In this document: positions 51,696-60,387 of the stretch, piece by piece
How positions within the stretch are numbered: position 1 is the stretch's first letter
How the letters are laid out: each line of letters opens with the position of its first letter
Assembly: GCA_002412965.1 (NCBI GenBank)
Contig: DHWB01000003.1
Span: forward strand, 641,149 to 705,148
Direction of reading: 5' to 3'
DNA from: Desulfomicrobium sp. UBA5193
Lineage (GTDB): Bacteria > Desulfobacterota > Desulfovibrionia > Desulfovibrionales > Desulfomicrobiaceae
Length of the DNA stretch: 64,000 bases
The notes under the pieces: generated by a model
Database searches by the model: none
Told to the model about the DNA's origin: nothing
Seen by the model: only the letters and a program-made list of their open reading frames with translations
Program-made: the position numbers and the translations under genes

Positions 51696-52715
51696 ATGGC
51701 TATATACGCAGGAATCGATTTGCATTCAAATTCAAATTTCTTGTCTGTGGTCGATAGTGCAGGAAAGATCATTGAAAAACGAAAACTTGCTAACGATGTC
51801 CAGGAAATTTTGAATCCACTAGCGGCCTATCGGGAGCAGTTTCAAGGAATTGCCATCGAGTCGACCTTCAACTGGTATTGGATCGTCGATGCGTTGATGG
51901 ACGAGGGCTACCGGGTGCATTTGGCCAACCCGGCAGCTATCCAGAAGTACTCCGGGCTCAAGCACAGCGACGACGCCAGCGATGCCGCCTGGCTCGCCGA
52001 GATGCTACGACTGAATGTCCTGCCTGAAGGTTACATCTATCCTAAAGCAGAACGTCCGATCCGAGATCTGTTGAGAAAACGCGGGCATCTGGTACGCTTG
52101 AGAACGTCTTTGATCACGAGCTTGCAGGGCATAGTTTCCCGTAACAACGATCTTTCGCTGCCGGGGCGCATGATCAAGCAGCTCAAGACAAACCATGTCG
52201 CCCCCTTGTGTGCCGCAAATGAAGATTTGGCCCTTTGCGGAGAAGTCAGCAAAGACACCATCGACTACCTGGGGCGGCAGATAAAGAAGATCGAGAAGCA
52301 GGCCGAGGAGCGAGCCGAATTGCGGCCCGCGTATAAGGCACTGCTCTCCATGCCTGGAGTAGGCGTTGTCCTCGGCCTGACGAACATTTTGGAAACCGGC
52401 CCAATCGGGCGCTTCGCCAAAGCGGGCAATTTCGGTTCGTATTGTCGGAAAGTGCCGTCCACTTGGATCAGCAACGGCAAGCGCAAGGGGCGAGGCAACA
52501 CCAAGAACGGGAACAAGTACTTGACGTGGGCTTTTTCAGAGTTTGCTGAGTTCGCGAGGCGTTACGACGCCGCAAGCCGTTCATGGTATGACCGTAAGAT
52601 GGCCAGAAGCAACAGAATGGTCGCGCATAGCGCCTTGGCCCACAAATTTGCGCGGGCCGCATATTTCGTCATGCGGGAGGGCGTGAACTTTGATCACGAG
52701 AAATGTTTTGCATGA
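51696..52715 (+). mobile_element. IS110-family transposase (DEDD)
   Basis: A 339-residue intact transposase. The ATG at 51696 has TGAGG upstream. The N-terminal RuvC-like domain has AGIDLHSNSNFLSVVD (first Asp), GIAIESTFNWYWIVDAL (Glu) and KHSDDASDAAWLAEML (Asp pair). The C-terminal transposase domain has LLSMPGVGVVLGLTNILE and the serine region FGSYCRKVPSTWISNGKRKG, with GNKYLTWAFSEFA. IS110 elements lack long terminal inverted repeats and are guided by a structured bridge RNA from a non-coding end. None is separately provable here. The coding frame is undamaged, so the element may be active. Confidence 0.93.
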
Positions 52716-53136
52716 ATTTGGAGGCGGAGGGGAACCAGCATTGGGGTTGGAATAACCACCAGATCTGATTGGTAGCCATCGCTTCCAGCTTTTCGGATGA
52801 CTTTGTTTCGCCGACCACTGCATGAGCCAGCAACGGGTTGGTTCACAACCATGAGATCTGTAACAACACTTTGGACATGGCGTGGGATCGAAGATTATCT
52901 GGCCGTCGCAAGACGGTGGGGCTGCTTTGGAGGCCTAGATCCCGATGGGTGACTGGTGCAGCGGAATACGCCGACATCGAACGCTGATATTTCGAGAAAG
53001 GCAGAAAGCAAAGAAATTCGAGGTATTATCGATTAGTTTTGTCCGAGGCGAGAAAACCTGATTTTCTGGCCCAAGGGAGTACTTTCTCTTGACCTCGGTC
53101 CTTTTGATGGGTGACCCCAGATTTCCCGTTTCACAC

Positions 53137-53166
53137 AATAAAGCCGTCATTTCTGACGGCTTTATT
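53137..53166. terminator. Perfect terminator-like hairpin in the gene-poor strip
   Basis: AATAAAGCCGTCA (53137-53149) pairs with TGACGGCTTTATT (53154-53166) around TTTC. It has the form of a bidirectional terminator whose gene is now missing. Confidence 0.7.
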
Positions 53167-53336
53167 GTTCGGCATTCAAAGCTAACTTTGTTTTTCAATC
53201 GTTTATTTGTGGAGTAGATCAGGATCGAACTGAGGAACTCTTGAATGCCATTCAAGAGACTGTGAATCTGTTACGAGAGAAGATATTACCTGAACTTGTA
53301 CATTCCGGCATGTCGGTACACGCACACCCGGACTGA
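53154..53336 (+). pseudogene. Possible gene fragment without a start
   Basis: An open frame of about 60 codons ends at TGA 53334-53336. The last 38 residues (DQDRTEELLNAIQETVNLL... to HAHPD) read like an amphipathic helical protein end. There is no start codon or ribosome site. It may be the 3' remainder of a lost gene, or chance. Confidence 0.25.
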
Positions 53337-53422
53337 AGTGTCTCACAATTGTCCCAAAGGATGGAGAGTGTGAAGTCTATGAACATCATCGCACCTCTAG
53401 TACAAACAAAAAAAGACGGTTA

Positions 53423-53536
53423 GGCGTCCTTGTTGAGTGTTAAATCCGGCCTGTCACGCCGGAGGACGTAAGTTTTAGCCCGATTTCCTCCTCAAAAGAA
53501 GATAAGGGATTTCAGTTGAAACGCTGAGGTCCCTTT
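53423..53536 (+). pseudogene. Decayed tRNA-Asp copy with its terminator
   Basis: Positions 53423-53495 align along the whole length of tRNA-Asp at 50242-50318. The anticodon arm (CCGGCCTGTCACGCCGGAGG) is unchanged. The acceptor arms, D-arm and T-arm are mutated (for example GTAAGTTTTAGCCC for GTGGGTTCGAGTCCC), so it cannot fold as a functional tRNA. The homology continues through AAAAGA and the terminator (53504-53536, AAGGGATTTCAG/CTGAGGTCCCTT), and faintly for some tens of bases more. Confidence 0.85.
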
Positions 53537-53911
53537 TGCTGTTCGTGGATTCTGATTTCATACTCATTCGTAAACCAGCGACAGAAAAGCCAAAAGACAT
53601 ATCACGTTATTATCGATGAAGGATCCTCCCAACTCATAAGCTGATAGGATTATGAGCATTTTCGCTTTAGATATGAACATGGGTGGCTTGGAGATACAAG
53701 GGCATGTTTTTTAACGTGCTGAAATTGTGTGGCTTCCGCAATCACTCGTACACATCTGCCTGCTTTATATGTAATTTACTCCAAGTCGTTCAGTTTGCTT
53801 AATATAAGTTTGCATTATTGTTCAATATAGTGTAGGGAGTTTACACTTGGGATTTGTAAAGTCCGCCCCATGTCAATGGAAAAAATCCAGGTCACGAAGT
53901 CAGGAGGCATC
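53537..53911. other. AT-rich leader upstream of the vWA operon
   Basis: About 375 bases of low GC that must contain the promoter of the downstream operon. TTTACA (53840-53845) and TGTAAA (53855-53860) form a spaced inverted repeat that could be an operator. TATAGT near 53827 is a candidate -10. No gene is seen. Confidence 0.45.
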
Positions 53912-56092
53912 ATGTTTCGTTGTCTTGCGTCTGCACAGAGGATTCTCTTTCTGGGTACGGTACTGTGCCTGACTGTCTTTGGCGGAATCGGGCATGCTGC
54001 CCTTGCCGACCTTGAGGCGACGCAGGGAAACGCCTCGTCTGACGCTCCCTCCGCTCTGGAGGGGACTGCCGAACATGCTGCCCTGGCCGACCTTGAGGCG
54101 ACGCAGGGAAATGCTTCGTCTGACGCTCTCTCCGCTCTGGAGGGGACTGCCGGACATGCTGCGGGAGGAGCGCTCGATGACGGAGTCGTCTGCCAACCCG
54201 GAGCGCCGTGTCTGGAAGCGGCTACGCAGCTGCCGCTGCGTGTTCTGCCCCGTCCTTTTTCCGCCATTTACCGCGAGGCGGCGGCGAACGAGGACGGCAT
54301 CGTCCAGGCCAATGTCCAGGCCTTCAAACCCCTCTATGTCTTTGACCGCCAGGGCCTTGATCTGAGCCAGGCAGCGGACCCGCGCGGGTGGTATCAGGTC
54401 GGCCGCTCCAAGACCGAGCCCGAGGGCTGGATGCAGGCCAAGGATGTGCTCGAATGGAGGCAGGCCCTGCTGGTCTCCTACACCCATCCCGGCAACGAAC
54501 TCGAAGGCCGCAGCCCCGTACTCATGTTCCGTGACCGGTCTGCTTTGGAGGCTATCGTCGACGACATGGACATGGCCGGCAAGGCCAAGGCCCTTTACGA
54601 GAGCGTCGGAGCAGGGAAGATTCCGGACAGCGTCGTGAGCATGGAGCCCAAGCGCTTCGTCGACATCACCAAACAGTTCTACGTTCTGCCCATCCTGCAG
54701 TGGACTCAGACTCAGATAAACGGTGACGACGTTCGCCTCCTGCAACTGGCCGCGGCCGTGCCGGGCGCCCGCGGGGCCGATACGGTCGGCAACGCCGACT
54801 ACCTGGAACAGGCCCAGGTGGGTCGTGACGCAGGCGGTGCGATCATGCGCGACGTCAAGGCTGACATCGTTTTCGTCATCGACACGAGCCGCAGCATGCA
54901 GCCCTTCATCGATATGACCCGCGAGGCCGTGGCGCAGATGAGCCGGCAGTTCATCGCCGAGACGGCCGACCGTTTTCGTTTCGGTCTGGTGGTCTACCGT
55001 GACTCCCTTGAAGTCGCTCCCCAGCTTGAATACGTGAGTCGAAATCTCACTCCTGATCTGGTCAGCGCCGACCAACTGGTCGGACTGCTGGAGAAGGAGG
55101 GCGGGGCCACGGCCGTGGGCAGCGTCGATTACGCCGAGGAGGCCTTCGCCGGCGTGGATGCGGCTCTGCGCTCCACGTGGCGCGACGGCGCCCTGCGCTT
55201 CGTCATCCTGCTGGGCGACGCCAGCTCTCACCCCAAGGGGCACAAGCAGAACACCTCCGGCAAGGATGAGACGGACCTGCGCCGCGAGTACGACGACGCC
55301 CAGGTTCACCTGTTCGCCATCCATCTGCAGGATCCCCGGGCCAAGGAGGATCATCCGCTCGCCCTGGCCCAGTTCGGCCATCTGGCGAGGGTGCGCGGCG
55401 ACGAGTCCAGCTCGGCCATCAAGGAGGTCAACGCGTTTGAAGAGGGCGAATACAAGGCCTTGGCTGAGCACCTGACCGGCCGCATCAACACCCTTCTGAG
55501 CCAGACCATGGGCGGTAATACGACCGCCGCAGCGGCCCCCCTGGCCGAGTTCGACAAGCTTTGGGAGGCGGCTCTCATCGAGTACGTGGGCAAGGACGCG
55601 AGTCCGCCCAAGGACATTGTGGCCTGGGCCATGGACCGTGACCTCATCAACCCGGCCGACAAGGCCCTGGACGTGCGCGTCTTGGTCACGCGCGAACAGC
55701 TTTCATCCCTGTCCCAGACCTTGGACCAAGTTGTGCAGGCCGTCATGCGCGCCGAAGTGACCCAGGGGCAGTTCTTTGAGGCTCTGCAGGGCGTGGCCGG
55801 ACAGGCCATGAAGCGTCCCGAGGACCTGGGCGGGGCGGTGAAGCTGGCCGACACGGGCCTGCTGCCTGCCTTCATCCAGAGCCTGCCGTACAAGAGCGAC
55901 ATCCTGGCGCTGACGGACGACATGTTCGCCAGCATGACGGCCGAGCAGCGTTCGCAGCTGGAATGGAGCATCCTGGCCAAGCTCGACCAGTACCGGACCA
56001 TCAACGAGCAGGTCGATGCCTGGTTTCGCGTCAACGACACGGACCCCGACCAGGACATGGTGTACCCGCTGCACCTCGACTACCTGCCTTAG
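53912..56092 (+). CDS. Exported von Willebrand A protein, PpkA periplasmic-region-like
   Basis: The start ATG at 53912 has CAGGAGG upstream. Residues 1-30 are a signal peptide (FLGTVLCLTVFGGIGHAALA). Two 27-residue repeats follow at 28-81. Residues about 105-180 look SH3-like (DPRGWYQVGRSKTEPEGWMQ, WRQALLVSYTHPG). A von Willebrand A domain spans about 315-520, with an intact MIDAS DTSRS (near 323) and LLGDASSHP. A helical C-terminal region ends the 726 residues. The SH3-like plus vWA arrangement resembles the periplasmic part of the type VI secretion kinase PpkA, but no kinase domain or transmembrane helix is present. It is the first gene of the seven-gene envelope operon; the ABC gene starts eight bases after its stop. 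Confidence 0.85.
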   Translation: MFRCLASAQRILFLGTVLCLTVFGGIGHAALADLEATQGNASSDAPSALEGTAEHAALADLEATQGNASSDALSALEGTAGHAAGGALDDGVVCQPGAPCLEAATQLPLRVLPRPFSAIYREAAANEDGIVQANVQAFKPLYVFDRQGLDLSQAADPRGWYQVGRSKTEPEGWMQAKDVLEWRQALLVSYTHPGNELEGRSPVLMFRDRSALEAIVDDMDMAGKAKALYESVGAGKIPDSVVSMEPKRFVDITKQFYVLPILQWTQTQINGDDVRLLQLAAAVPGARGADTVGNADYLEQAQVGRDAGGAIMRDVKADIVFVIDTSRSMQPFIDMTREAVAQMSRQFIAETADRFRFGLVVYRDSLEVAPQLEYVSRNLTPDLVSADQLVGLLEKEGGATAVGSVDYAEEAFAGVDAALRSTWRDGALRFVILLGDASSHPKGHKQNTSGKDETDLRREYDDAQVHLFAIHLQDPRAKEDHPLALAQFGHLARVRGDESSSAIKEVNAFEEGEYKALAEHLTGRINTLLSQTMGGNTTAAAAPLAEFDKLWEAALIEYVGKDASPPKDIVAWAMDRDLINPADKALDVRVLVTREQLSSLSQTLDQVVQAVMRAEVTQGQFFEALQGVAGQAMKRPEDLGGAVKLADTGLLPAFIQSLPYKSDILALTDDMFASMTAEQRSQLEWSILAKLDQYRTINEQVDAWFRVNDTDPDQDMVYPLHLDYLP
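53993..54154 (+). repeat. 81-bp tandem repeat inside the vWA gene
   Basis: Two 81-base units (53993-54073 and 54074-54154) encode HAALADLEATQGNASSDA(P/L)SALEGTA(E/G). A third begins (HAAGG) and is lost. The units differ at only a few bases, so the duplication is recent. Being in multiples of three it preserves the frame and lengthens a linker after the signal peptide. Confidence 0.9.
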
Positions 56093-56100
56093 GGGTTCCA

Positions 56101-56859
56101 GTGTCCGGCATTCCTCAGCCCATGGTCCTCCTGGAAGGACTGGTCAAGACGCGCAGCCAGAGCGAGAGCGTCTTCGAGCTGCGCGTGCCGTCCTTCGAGG
56201 TCGGACCGGGACGCATGGTGGCCGTAATCGGCGAGAGCGGATGTGGCAAAAGCACGCTGCTGGACATTCTGGCCCTGGTCATGGAACCAACCAGCGTGGA
56301 ACGCTTCGAGATCGTCACGGGGCCATCGGCCTCTCCGGTTGACGCAGCGGCCCTGTGGGCTGGGGGCGACGAGGGGGCTCTGGCCGCCCTGCGGCGGGAC
56401 AACTTCGGCTATGTCCTGCAGACCGGTGGTTTGCTGCCTTTTCTGAGCGTGCGCCAAAATATCCTCCTGCCCGGAAGCTTGAGCGGCGGTCGTATTCCAT
56501 CGGAGCGGATCGAGGCTCTGGCGGCGGGCATGGGCGTGGCTGGATGTCTGGATCGCATGCCCGCCTCCCTGTCCATTGGCCAGCGGCAGCGCGTGGCCAT
56601 CCTGCGCGCCCTGGCCCACGGGCCGCGTCTGGTGCTGGCCGACGAGCCCACGGCGGCCGTGGACAAGGGCCGGGCCAGGGCTATCATGGACGACATGCAC
56701 CGCCTGGCCAGGGAGGAATCCGTGGCCGTGGTGGTCGTCACCCACGATGTGGATCTGGTCATGGACCGGGCCGACACGGCCTACACCTTCGATCTTGAAC
56801 ATGTGTCCGACAACGTCACCCGCTCCGTCTGCCGACCCGTGACGGCGGAGGCGCCGTGA
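56101..56859 (+). CDS. ABC transporter ATPase, LolD/TagT-like
   Basis: A 252-residue cytoplasmic ATPase. GTG at 56101 with AGGGG upstream is used as start; ATG at 56122 is an alternative. Walker A is GESGCGKST, the signature is SLSIGQRQRVAIL, Walker B is RLVLADEPTAAVDK and the switch histidine lies in VVVVTHDVD. Size and context match MacB/LolD-type ATPases that power FtsX-type permeases and trans-envelope work rather than solute transport. Its stop overlaps the permease GTG in a GTGA junction. By gene order it corresponds to TagT. Confidence 0.9.
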   Translation: MSGIPQPMVLLEGLVKTRSQSESVFELRVPSFEVGPGRMVAVIGESGCGKSTLLDILALVMEPTSVERFEIVTGPSASPVDAAALWAGGDEGALAALRRDNFGYVLQTGGLLPFLSVRQNILLPGSLSGGRIPSERIEALAAGMGVAGCLDRMPASLSIGQRQRVAILRALAHGPRLVLADEPTAAVDKGRARAIMDDMHRLAREESVAVVVVTHDVDLVMDRADTAYTFDLEHVSDNVTRSVCRPVTAEAP

Positions 56860-58688
56860 GCCACGGGCCTCTGCGGCGCATCCCGTTCCTGGCCGCGGCC
56901 CACCTGCGCCACGAATGGGTCCTGACCTTGTGCCTGGTCATCGCCCTCGCCGCCGTCATCTCGCCGCTTTTGGTTCTGCTCGGACTCAAACACGGCACCA
57001 TTCAGACCCTGCGTGAACGCCTGGTGGAGGATCCGGTCTTCCGGGAGATTCGGCCCACCCAGACCCGCGAGTTTTCTCCGGAATGGTTCAAAGACCTGTC
57101 CGCCTGGGCCGGAGTGGGCTTTCTCACCCCGACCATCCTGCCCCTGTCATCCGTCCTTTCCGTCGTCCTCCCCGAAACTTCCGGCACCGCGCTCTTCGAT
57201 CTCATCCCCACGGCCCCCGGCGATCCCCTGCTTCTGGAGAACGGCGGGATGGTGCCCGGCGAGAGTGAGGTCGTGCTTACGGCCGAGGCCGCGCGCCGGG
57301 CCGGGGTCGACCAGGGCGGCGAAATCGTGGTCAGGGTCACCCGGTCCCGTGGCGGACGCAGCGAAGCCGTAGAGGCGCGGCTGCGGGTCGCCGCCGTGCT
57401 GGACCAGCGAGCGGGCTCCTTGCCGAGAGTCTACGCGCCACTGTCCTTCGTGCTGGACGTCGAAGCCTACAAGGAGGGCTACGCGGCCCCGGCGCGGGGC
57501 TGGACCGGGGAAACCCCGCAGCCCTATCCCAGTTTCGACGGCGTGGTGCTCCTGCTGCCCGTGCCTTTGCAGCCCATCGTGCGTTCCGGCCTGGCCATCA
57601 ATACCGGCTTCGGCCGCGTCACGGAGATCGCCCCTGCGCGGGTGCGTGAGCTGCTCGGCTTCGTGCCGCCAGACGGCTTCGCCTGCTACGAATTGCCCGC
57701 TCCTGGCCAGCCGGTGACCGCCGCCAGCCTGCGGTCCGTAGATCAGAAGCTCAGGGGCCATTCCCGCGTTCTTTTGCCGTACGTCCGCGACGTGGTCCTG
57801 CATGACGGCGAACGTGAATTGCGTCCGGTGGGTCTGTCCTTAGGCGAAACACAGGCGGCCCTGCTGGGGCTGAAGCCGACGCCCTGGCCGGAATTCAGCG
57901 GTCACCTGCCTGAGGGCGCAGCGATTGTGGACTGCCTGTGGCCGGCTGCGGACGCCCTTGGCCAGGGGCAGACCGTGGACGTGCGCGCTGCGGGCCAGGC
58001 GGAGGTCGGCTTTTTCCTGCGTGTGGCCGGGAGCATTGATCTGGACCGTCCCGTGGTGCCGGCGGAGCTTTTGGGCGTGCTGCGTACGGCCGTTCAGCGC
58101 GCCGTGACTTTTGATCGCGAGTCCGAGTCCTTCCACATGGCCCGGGGCGGGTTCCGGGGCTTTCGTCTCTACGCCGGGAGCATCGACAACGTTCCGGAAT
58201 TGTACCGCAGACTCAAGGACCAGGGCGTGGAGGTAGCGGCCGAGGTGGAGGCCATCGAGCGCATCCGTATCCTGGACCAGGGGCTTTCGCGGCTGTTCTG
58301 GCTCATCGCCACCTTGGGGCTATTCGGGGGAACCGGTGTGCTGGTGGCCAGCCTTTATGCGGCGGTGGAGCGCCGTCGCAGGGATCTGGGGGTGCTTCGG
58401 CTCCTGGGTTTCGCCAGGCGGCATGTCTTCTTTTTTCCCATGGTGCAGGGTCTCATCATAGCGACTCTGGGGCTTGCGACCGGATTCGGCGGCTACGCCG
58501 TCCTGGCCGGGGCCATAGACCGCGCCTTCGCCATGGACCTCGCCCCGGGGGAGGCGTTCTGCATCCTCCCGGTCGGCTATGTCCCCCTGTTCTGCCTTAT
58601 AACACTCGTTCTGGCGTCCCTGGCCTCCTTGGCAGCCGCCTGGCGGGCAACGTGCATCGATCCTGCGGAGGTCATTCGTGAGCAGTGA
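56856..58688 (+). CDS. FtsX-type ABC permease, LolC/E- or TagS-like
   Basis: A 610-residue permease. A membrane helix near residues 22-48 (LTLCLVIALAAVISPLLVLL) is followed by a large periplasmic domain (about 50-470). Three helices follow in the FtsX domain (about 475-610), with RRRRDLGVLRLLGFARRHVF as the coupling region and DPAEVIREQ at the end. This 1+3 helix layout is shared by MacB, LolCDE and TagS. The GTG start overlaps the ATPase stop, and the stop overlaps the start of the FGE-fold gene by 11 bases. The ATPase is therefore its obvious partner. It most likely transmits mechanical work across the inner membrane. Confidence 0.9.
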   Translation: MSHGPLRRIPFLAAAHLRHEWVLTLCLVIALAAVISPLLVLLGLKHGTIQTLRERLVEDPVFREIRPTQTREFSPEWFKDLSAWAGVGFLTPTILPLSSVLSVVLPETSGTALFDLIPTAPGDPLLLENGGMVPGESEVVLTAEAARRAGVDQGGEIVVRVTRSRGGRSEAVEARLRVAAVLDQRAGSLPRVYAPLSFVLDVEAYKEGYAAPARGWTGETPQPYPSFDGVVLLLPVPLQPIVRSGLAINTGFGRVTEIAPARVRELLGFVPPDGFACYELPAPGQPVTAASLRSVDQKLRGHSRVLLPYVRDVVLHDGERELRPVGLSLGETQAALLGLKPTPWPEFSGHLPEGAAIVDCLWPAADALGQGQTVDVRAAGQAEVGFFLRVAGSIDLDRPVVPAELLGVLRTAVQRAVTFDRESESFHMARGGFRGFRLYAGSIDNVPELYRRLKDQGVEVAAEVEAIERIRILDQGLSRLFWLIATLGLFGGTGVLVASLYAAVERRRRDLGVLRLLGFARRHVFFFPMVQGLIIATLGLATGFGGYAVLAGAIDRAFAMDLAPGEAFCILPVGYVPLFCLITLVLASLASLAAAWRATCIDPAEVIREQ

Positions 58689-60363
58689 CGGTTTGTGGAA
58701 GCGGCGCCTGGCCGCGACGGTTCTCTTTCTGACGGCTTTCGTCGTGGCGGCCATCCCGGTCCTGGCTGAGGCGCCCGCGCCGACTCCGTACAATCCCAAG
58801 CCGGCCGAGGGGGACCTGATCCTGCCCATGCCCGGCGACGCCCACATGGTTTTCCGCCGGGTGCAGGTCCCGGGCAAGGGGTTCTGGGGCGACCAGAGCC
58901 GCATCATCCAGATCGGTGACGCCTCGGGAGGCATCTTCGAGGGCCTGCAGCGCACCCAGATCAGCGGTTCCTTCCCAACCGGCGAGCAGGAAGCCTGGGA
59001 GATCGTTCTGGCCAAGTACGAGCTGACGCGTGGGCAATTTGTGGCGGTCATGGGCATGGACGCATTGCTTGCGGCCAGCGGCGACCCCGAGGACCAGAAG
59101 CTGCCGACCCTGCAGGGGCGCGCCCAGCGCGACGCCCTGATGATGCCCCTGACCTACGTCGGCCACGGCGACGTCGCGGAGTTCATCCGCCGTTACAACC
59201 AGTGGCTCTTCGATCCGGCCCACTCCGAACGGGTAACGAACATGCCCAAGGTGGACGGGGTGCCGGGCTTCCTGCGCCTGCCGGCGGAGGACGAGTGGGA
59301 ATACTGCGCACGCGGCGGCCTTGCGGCCATCCAGGGCGGGACTTTCGACGACAGGCTGCCCTTTGCGGCCGCCAAGGTCGACGAGTTCGCCTGGCACCTG
59401 GGCAACGCCAAGCATCAGCTCCGTCCCGTGGGTCTGCGCCAGTCCGACACGGGCGGATTTCACGATCTCTTCGGCAACGCCCAGGAGATGACCTCGGGCC
59501 TGTTCCGGCCCGAGATCTGGCAGGGCAAGCCCGGCGGCGTGGCCGTGCGCGGCGGAAGCGTCTCCACCCCGGCGGCGGACCTGCGCAGTTCCCTGCGCGC
59601 CGAGCTCGACGTGTACGGCTGGAACGCCGACGCCAAGAAGGTCGAGGAAAGAAAGTCCTTCAACACCGGCGCGCGGCTGGCCATCGGTTCCAACGTCGTT
59701 GTCGGCACGGCCCAACGGGGAGAGATCGAGAAGGAGTACGAGGCGTACAAGGCCGACTTGCGCAAGACCATGCCCGTGGGGCGCACCCTGGACAACCTCG
59801 TCAGCCAGGCCTCGGTCCAGATCGGAGCGGCCGACCCCATCATCGAGGGCCTTATCAAGGACAATCCGGCCCTGAAGGAGCCCCTGAAAGCGGTCCAGTC
59901 AACCCTGGACAAGGCGAGAGAGCGCCTCGAACTGGCCCAGCGCGAAAGCGCCCGCAGCCTGGCCCAGGACGCCGCCCGCAACGGAGTCAACCTGTCGGCC
60001 TACCTTTCGCGCCTGACGCGGCTGAAGGAAACTCTGGCCCTGGCCAAGGAACTTGCGGAAACTTCGACGCGCTATCAGGAACAGGTCGCTGCGGTGGAGA
60101 AGTCCATGGGTGAACTGGAGACGGCGCTTGGCGAGCAGATGCAGGGCTACAAGGACAAGATCGGCACGCTGGGCGAATACGAGAAGGCGTATATCGACTC
60201 TGCCTTCACGGAGCTTGAGGCCAGGGAGATGACCAAACGCGAACGTCTGGTCATGAAATTGCTCAAAGGGCATGTCCAAGGCTTCGCGGAGCAGCGCCGG
60301 GCCGACACCGAACTTTGGCTGGAGGAGTTCCGTAAGGGCTTTGCCGAATTTTCAGATTCATAA
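58678..60363 (+). CDS. Exported formylglycine-enzyme-fold protein with coiled coil, TagR-like
   Basis: A GTG at 58678 starts a 561-residue protein with a signal peptide (LAATVLFLTAFVVAAIPVLA). An FGE-sulfatase (SUMF1) domain spans about 55-345: KYELTRGQFVAVMG, RLPAEDEWEYCARGGLAA and NAQEMTSG. At the active-site segment, where FGE has two cysteines, this protein reads RGGSVSTPAADLRSSLR. It is therefore a non-catalytic binding version. Residues about 345-540 are a long helical or coiled-coil tail absent from catalytic FGE. TagR, the periplasmic FGE-fold activator of PpkA, is the closest described role. Overlap with the permease gene shows coupled translation. Confidence 0.85.
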   Translation: MSSDGLWKRRLAATVLFLTAFVVAAIPVLAEAPAPTPYNPKPAEGDLILPMPGDAHMVFRRVQVPGKGFWGDQSRIIQIGDASGGIFEGLQRTQISGSFPTGEQEAWEIVLAKYELTRGQFVAVMGMDALLAASGDPEDQKLPTLQGRAQRDALMMPLTYVGHGDVAEFIRRYNQWLFDPAHSERVTNMPKVDGVPGFLRLPAEDEWEYCARGGLAAIQGGTFDDRLPFAAAKVDEFAWHLGNAKHQLRPVGLRQSDTGGFHDLFGNAQEMTSGLFRPEIWQGKPGGVAVRGGSVSTPAADLRSSLRAELDVYGWNADAKKVEERKSFNTGARLAIGSNVVVGTAQRGEIEKEYEAYKADLRKTMPVGRTLDNLVSQASVQIGAADPIIEGLIKDNPALKEPLKAVQSTLDKARERLELAQRESARSLAQDAARNGVNLSAYLSRLTRLKETLALAKELAETSTRYQEQVAAVEKSMGELETALGEQMQGYKDKIGTLGEYEKAYIDSAFTELEAREMTKRERLVMKLLKGHVQGFAEQRRADTELWLEEFRKGFAEFSDS

Positions 60364-60387
60364 AACAAACAATTTCAGGAGGATGAC

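Larger units (their letters stand above)
52716..53422. other. Gene-poor strip between the transposase and the tRNA-Asp remnant
   Basis: About 700 bases of lower GC. It holds the perfect hairpin at 53137-53166 and a short open segment at 53154-53336, which may be a gene remnant. A 106-codon minus frame (52935-53255) crosses the hairpin and has no ribosome site. I see no intact gene. Confidence 0.5.

Noticed and set aside
52935..53255. 106-codon minus-strand frame after the transposase
   Set aside because: It crosses the perfect hairpin at 53137-53166 and lacks a ribosome site and any recognised domain.
53912..56092. vWA-MoxR type conflict system
   Set aside because: No MoxR AAA+ gene is adjacent, and the protein has a signal peptide with ABC and lipoprotein neighbours, which points to the envelope instead.
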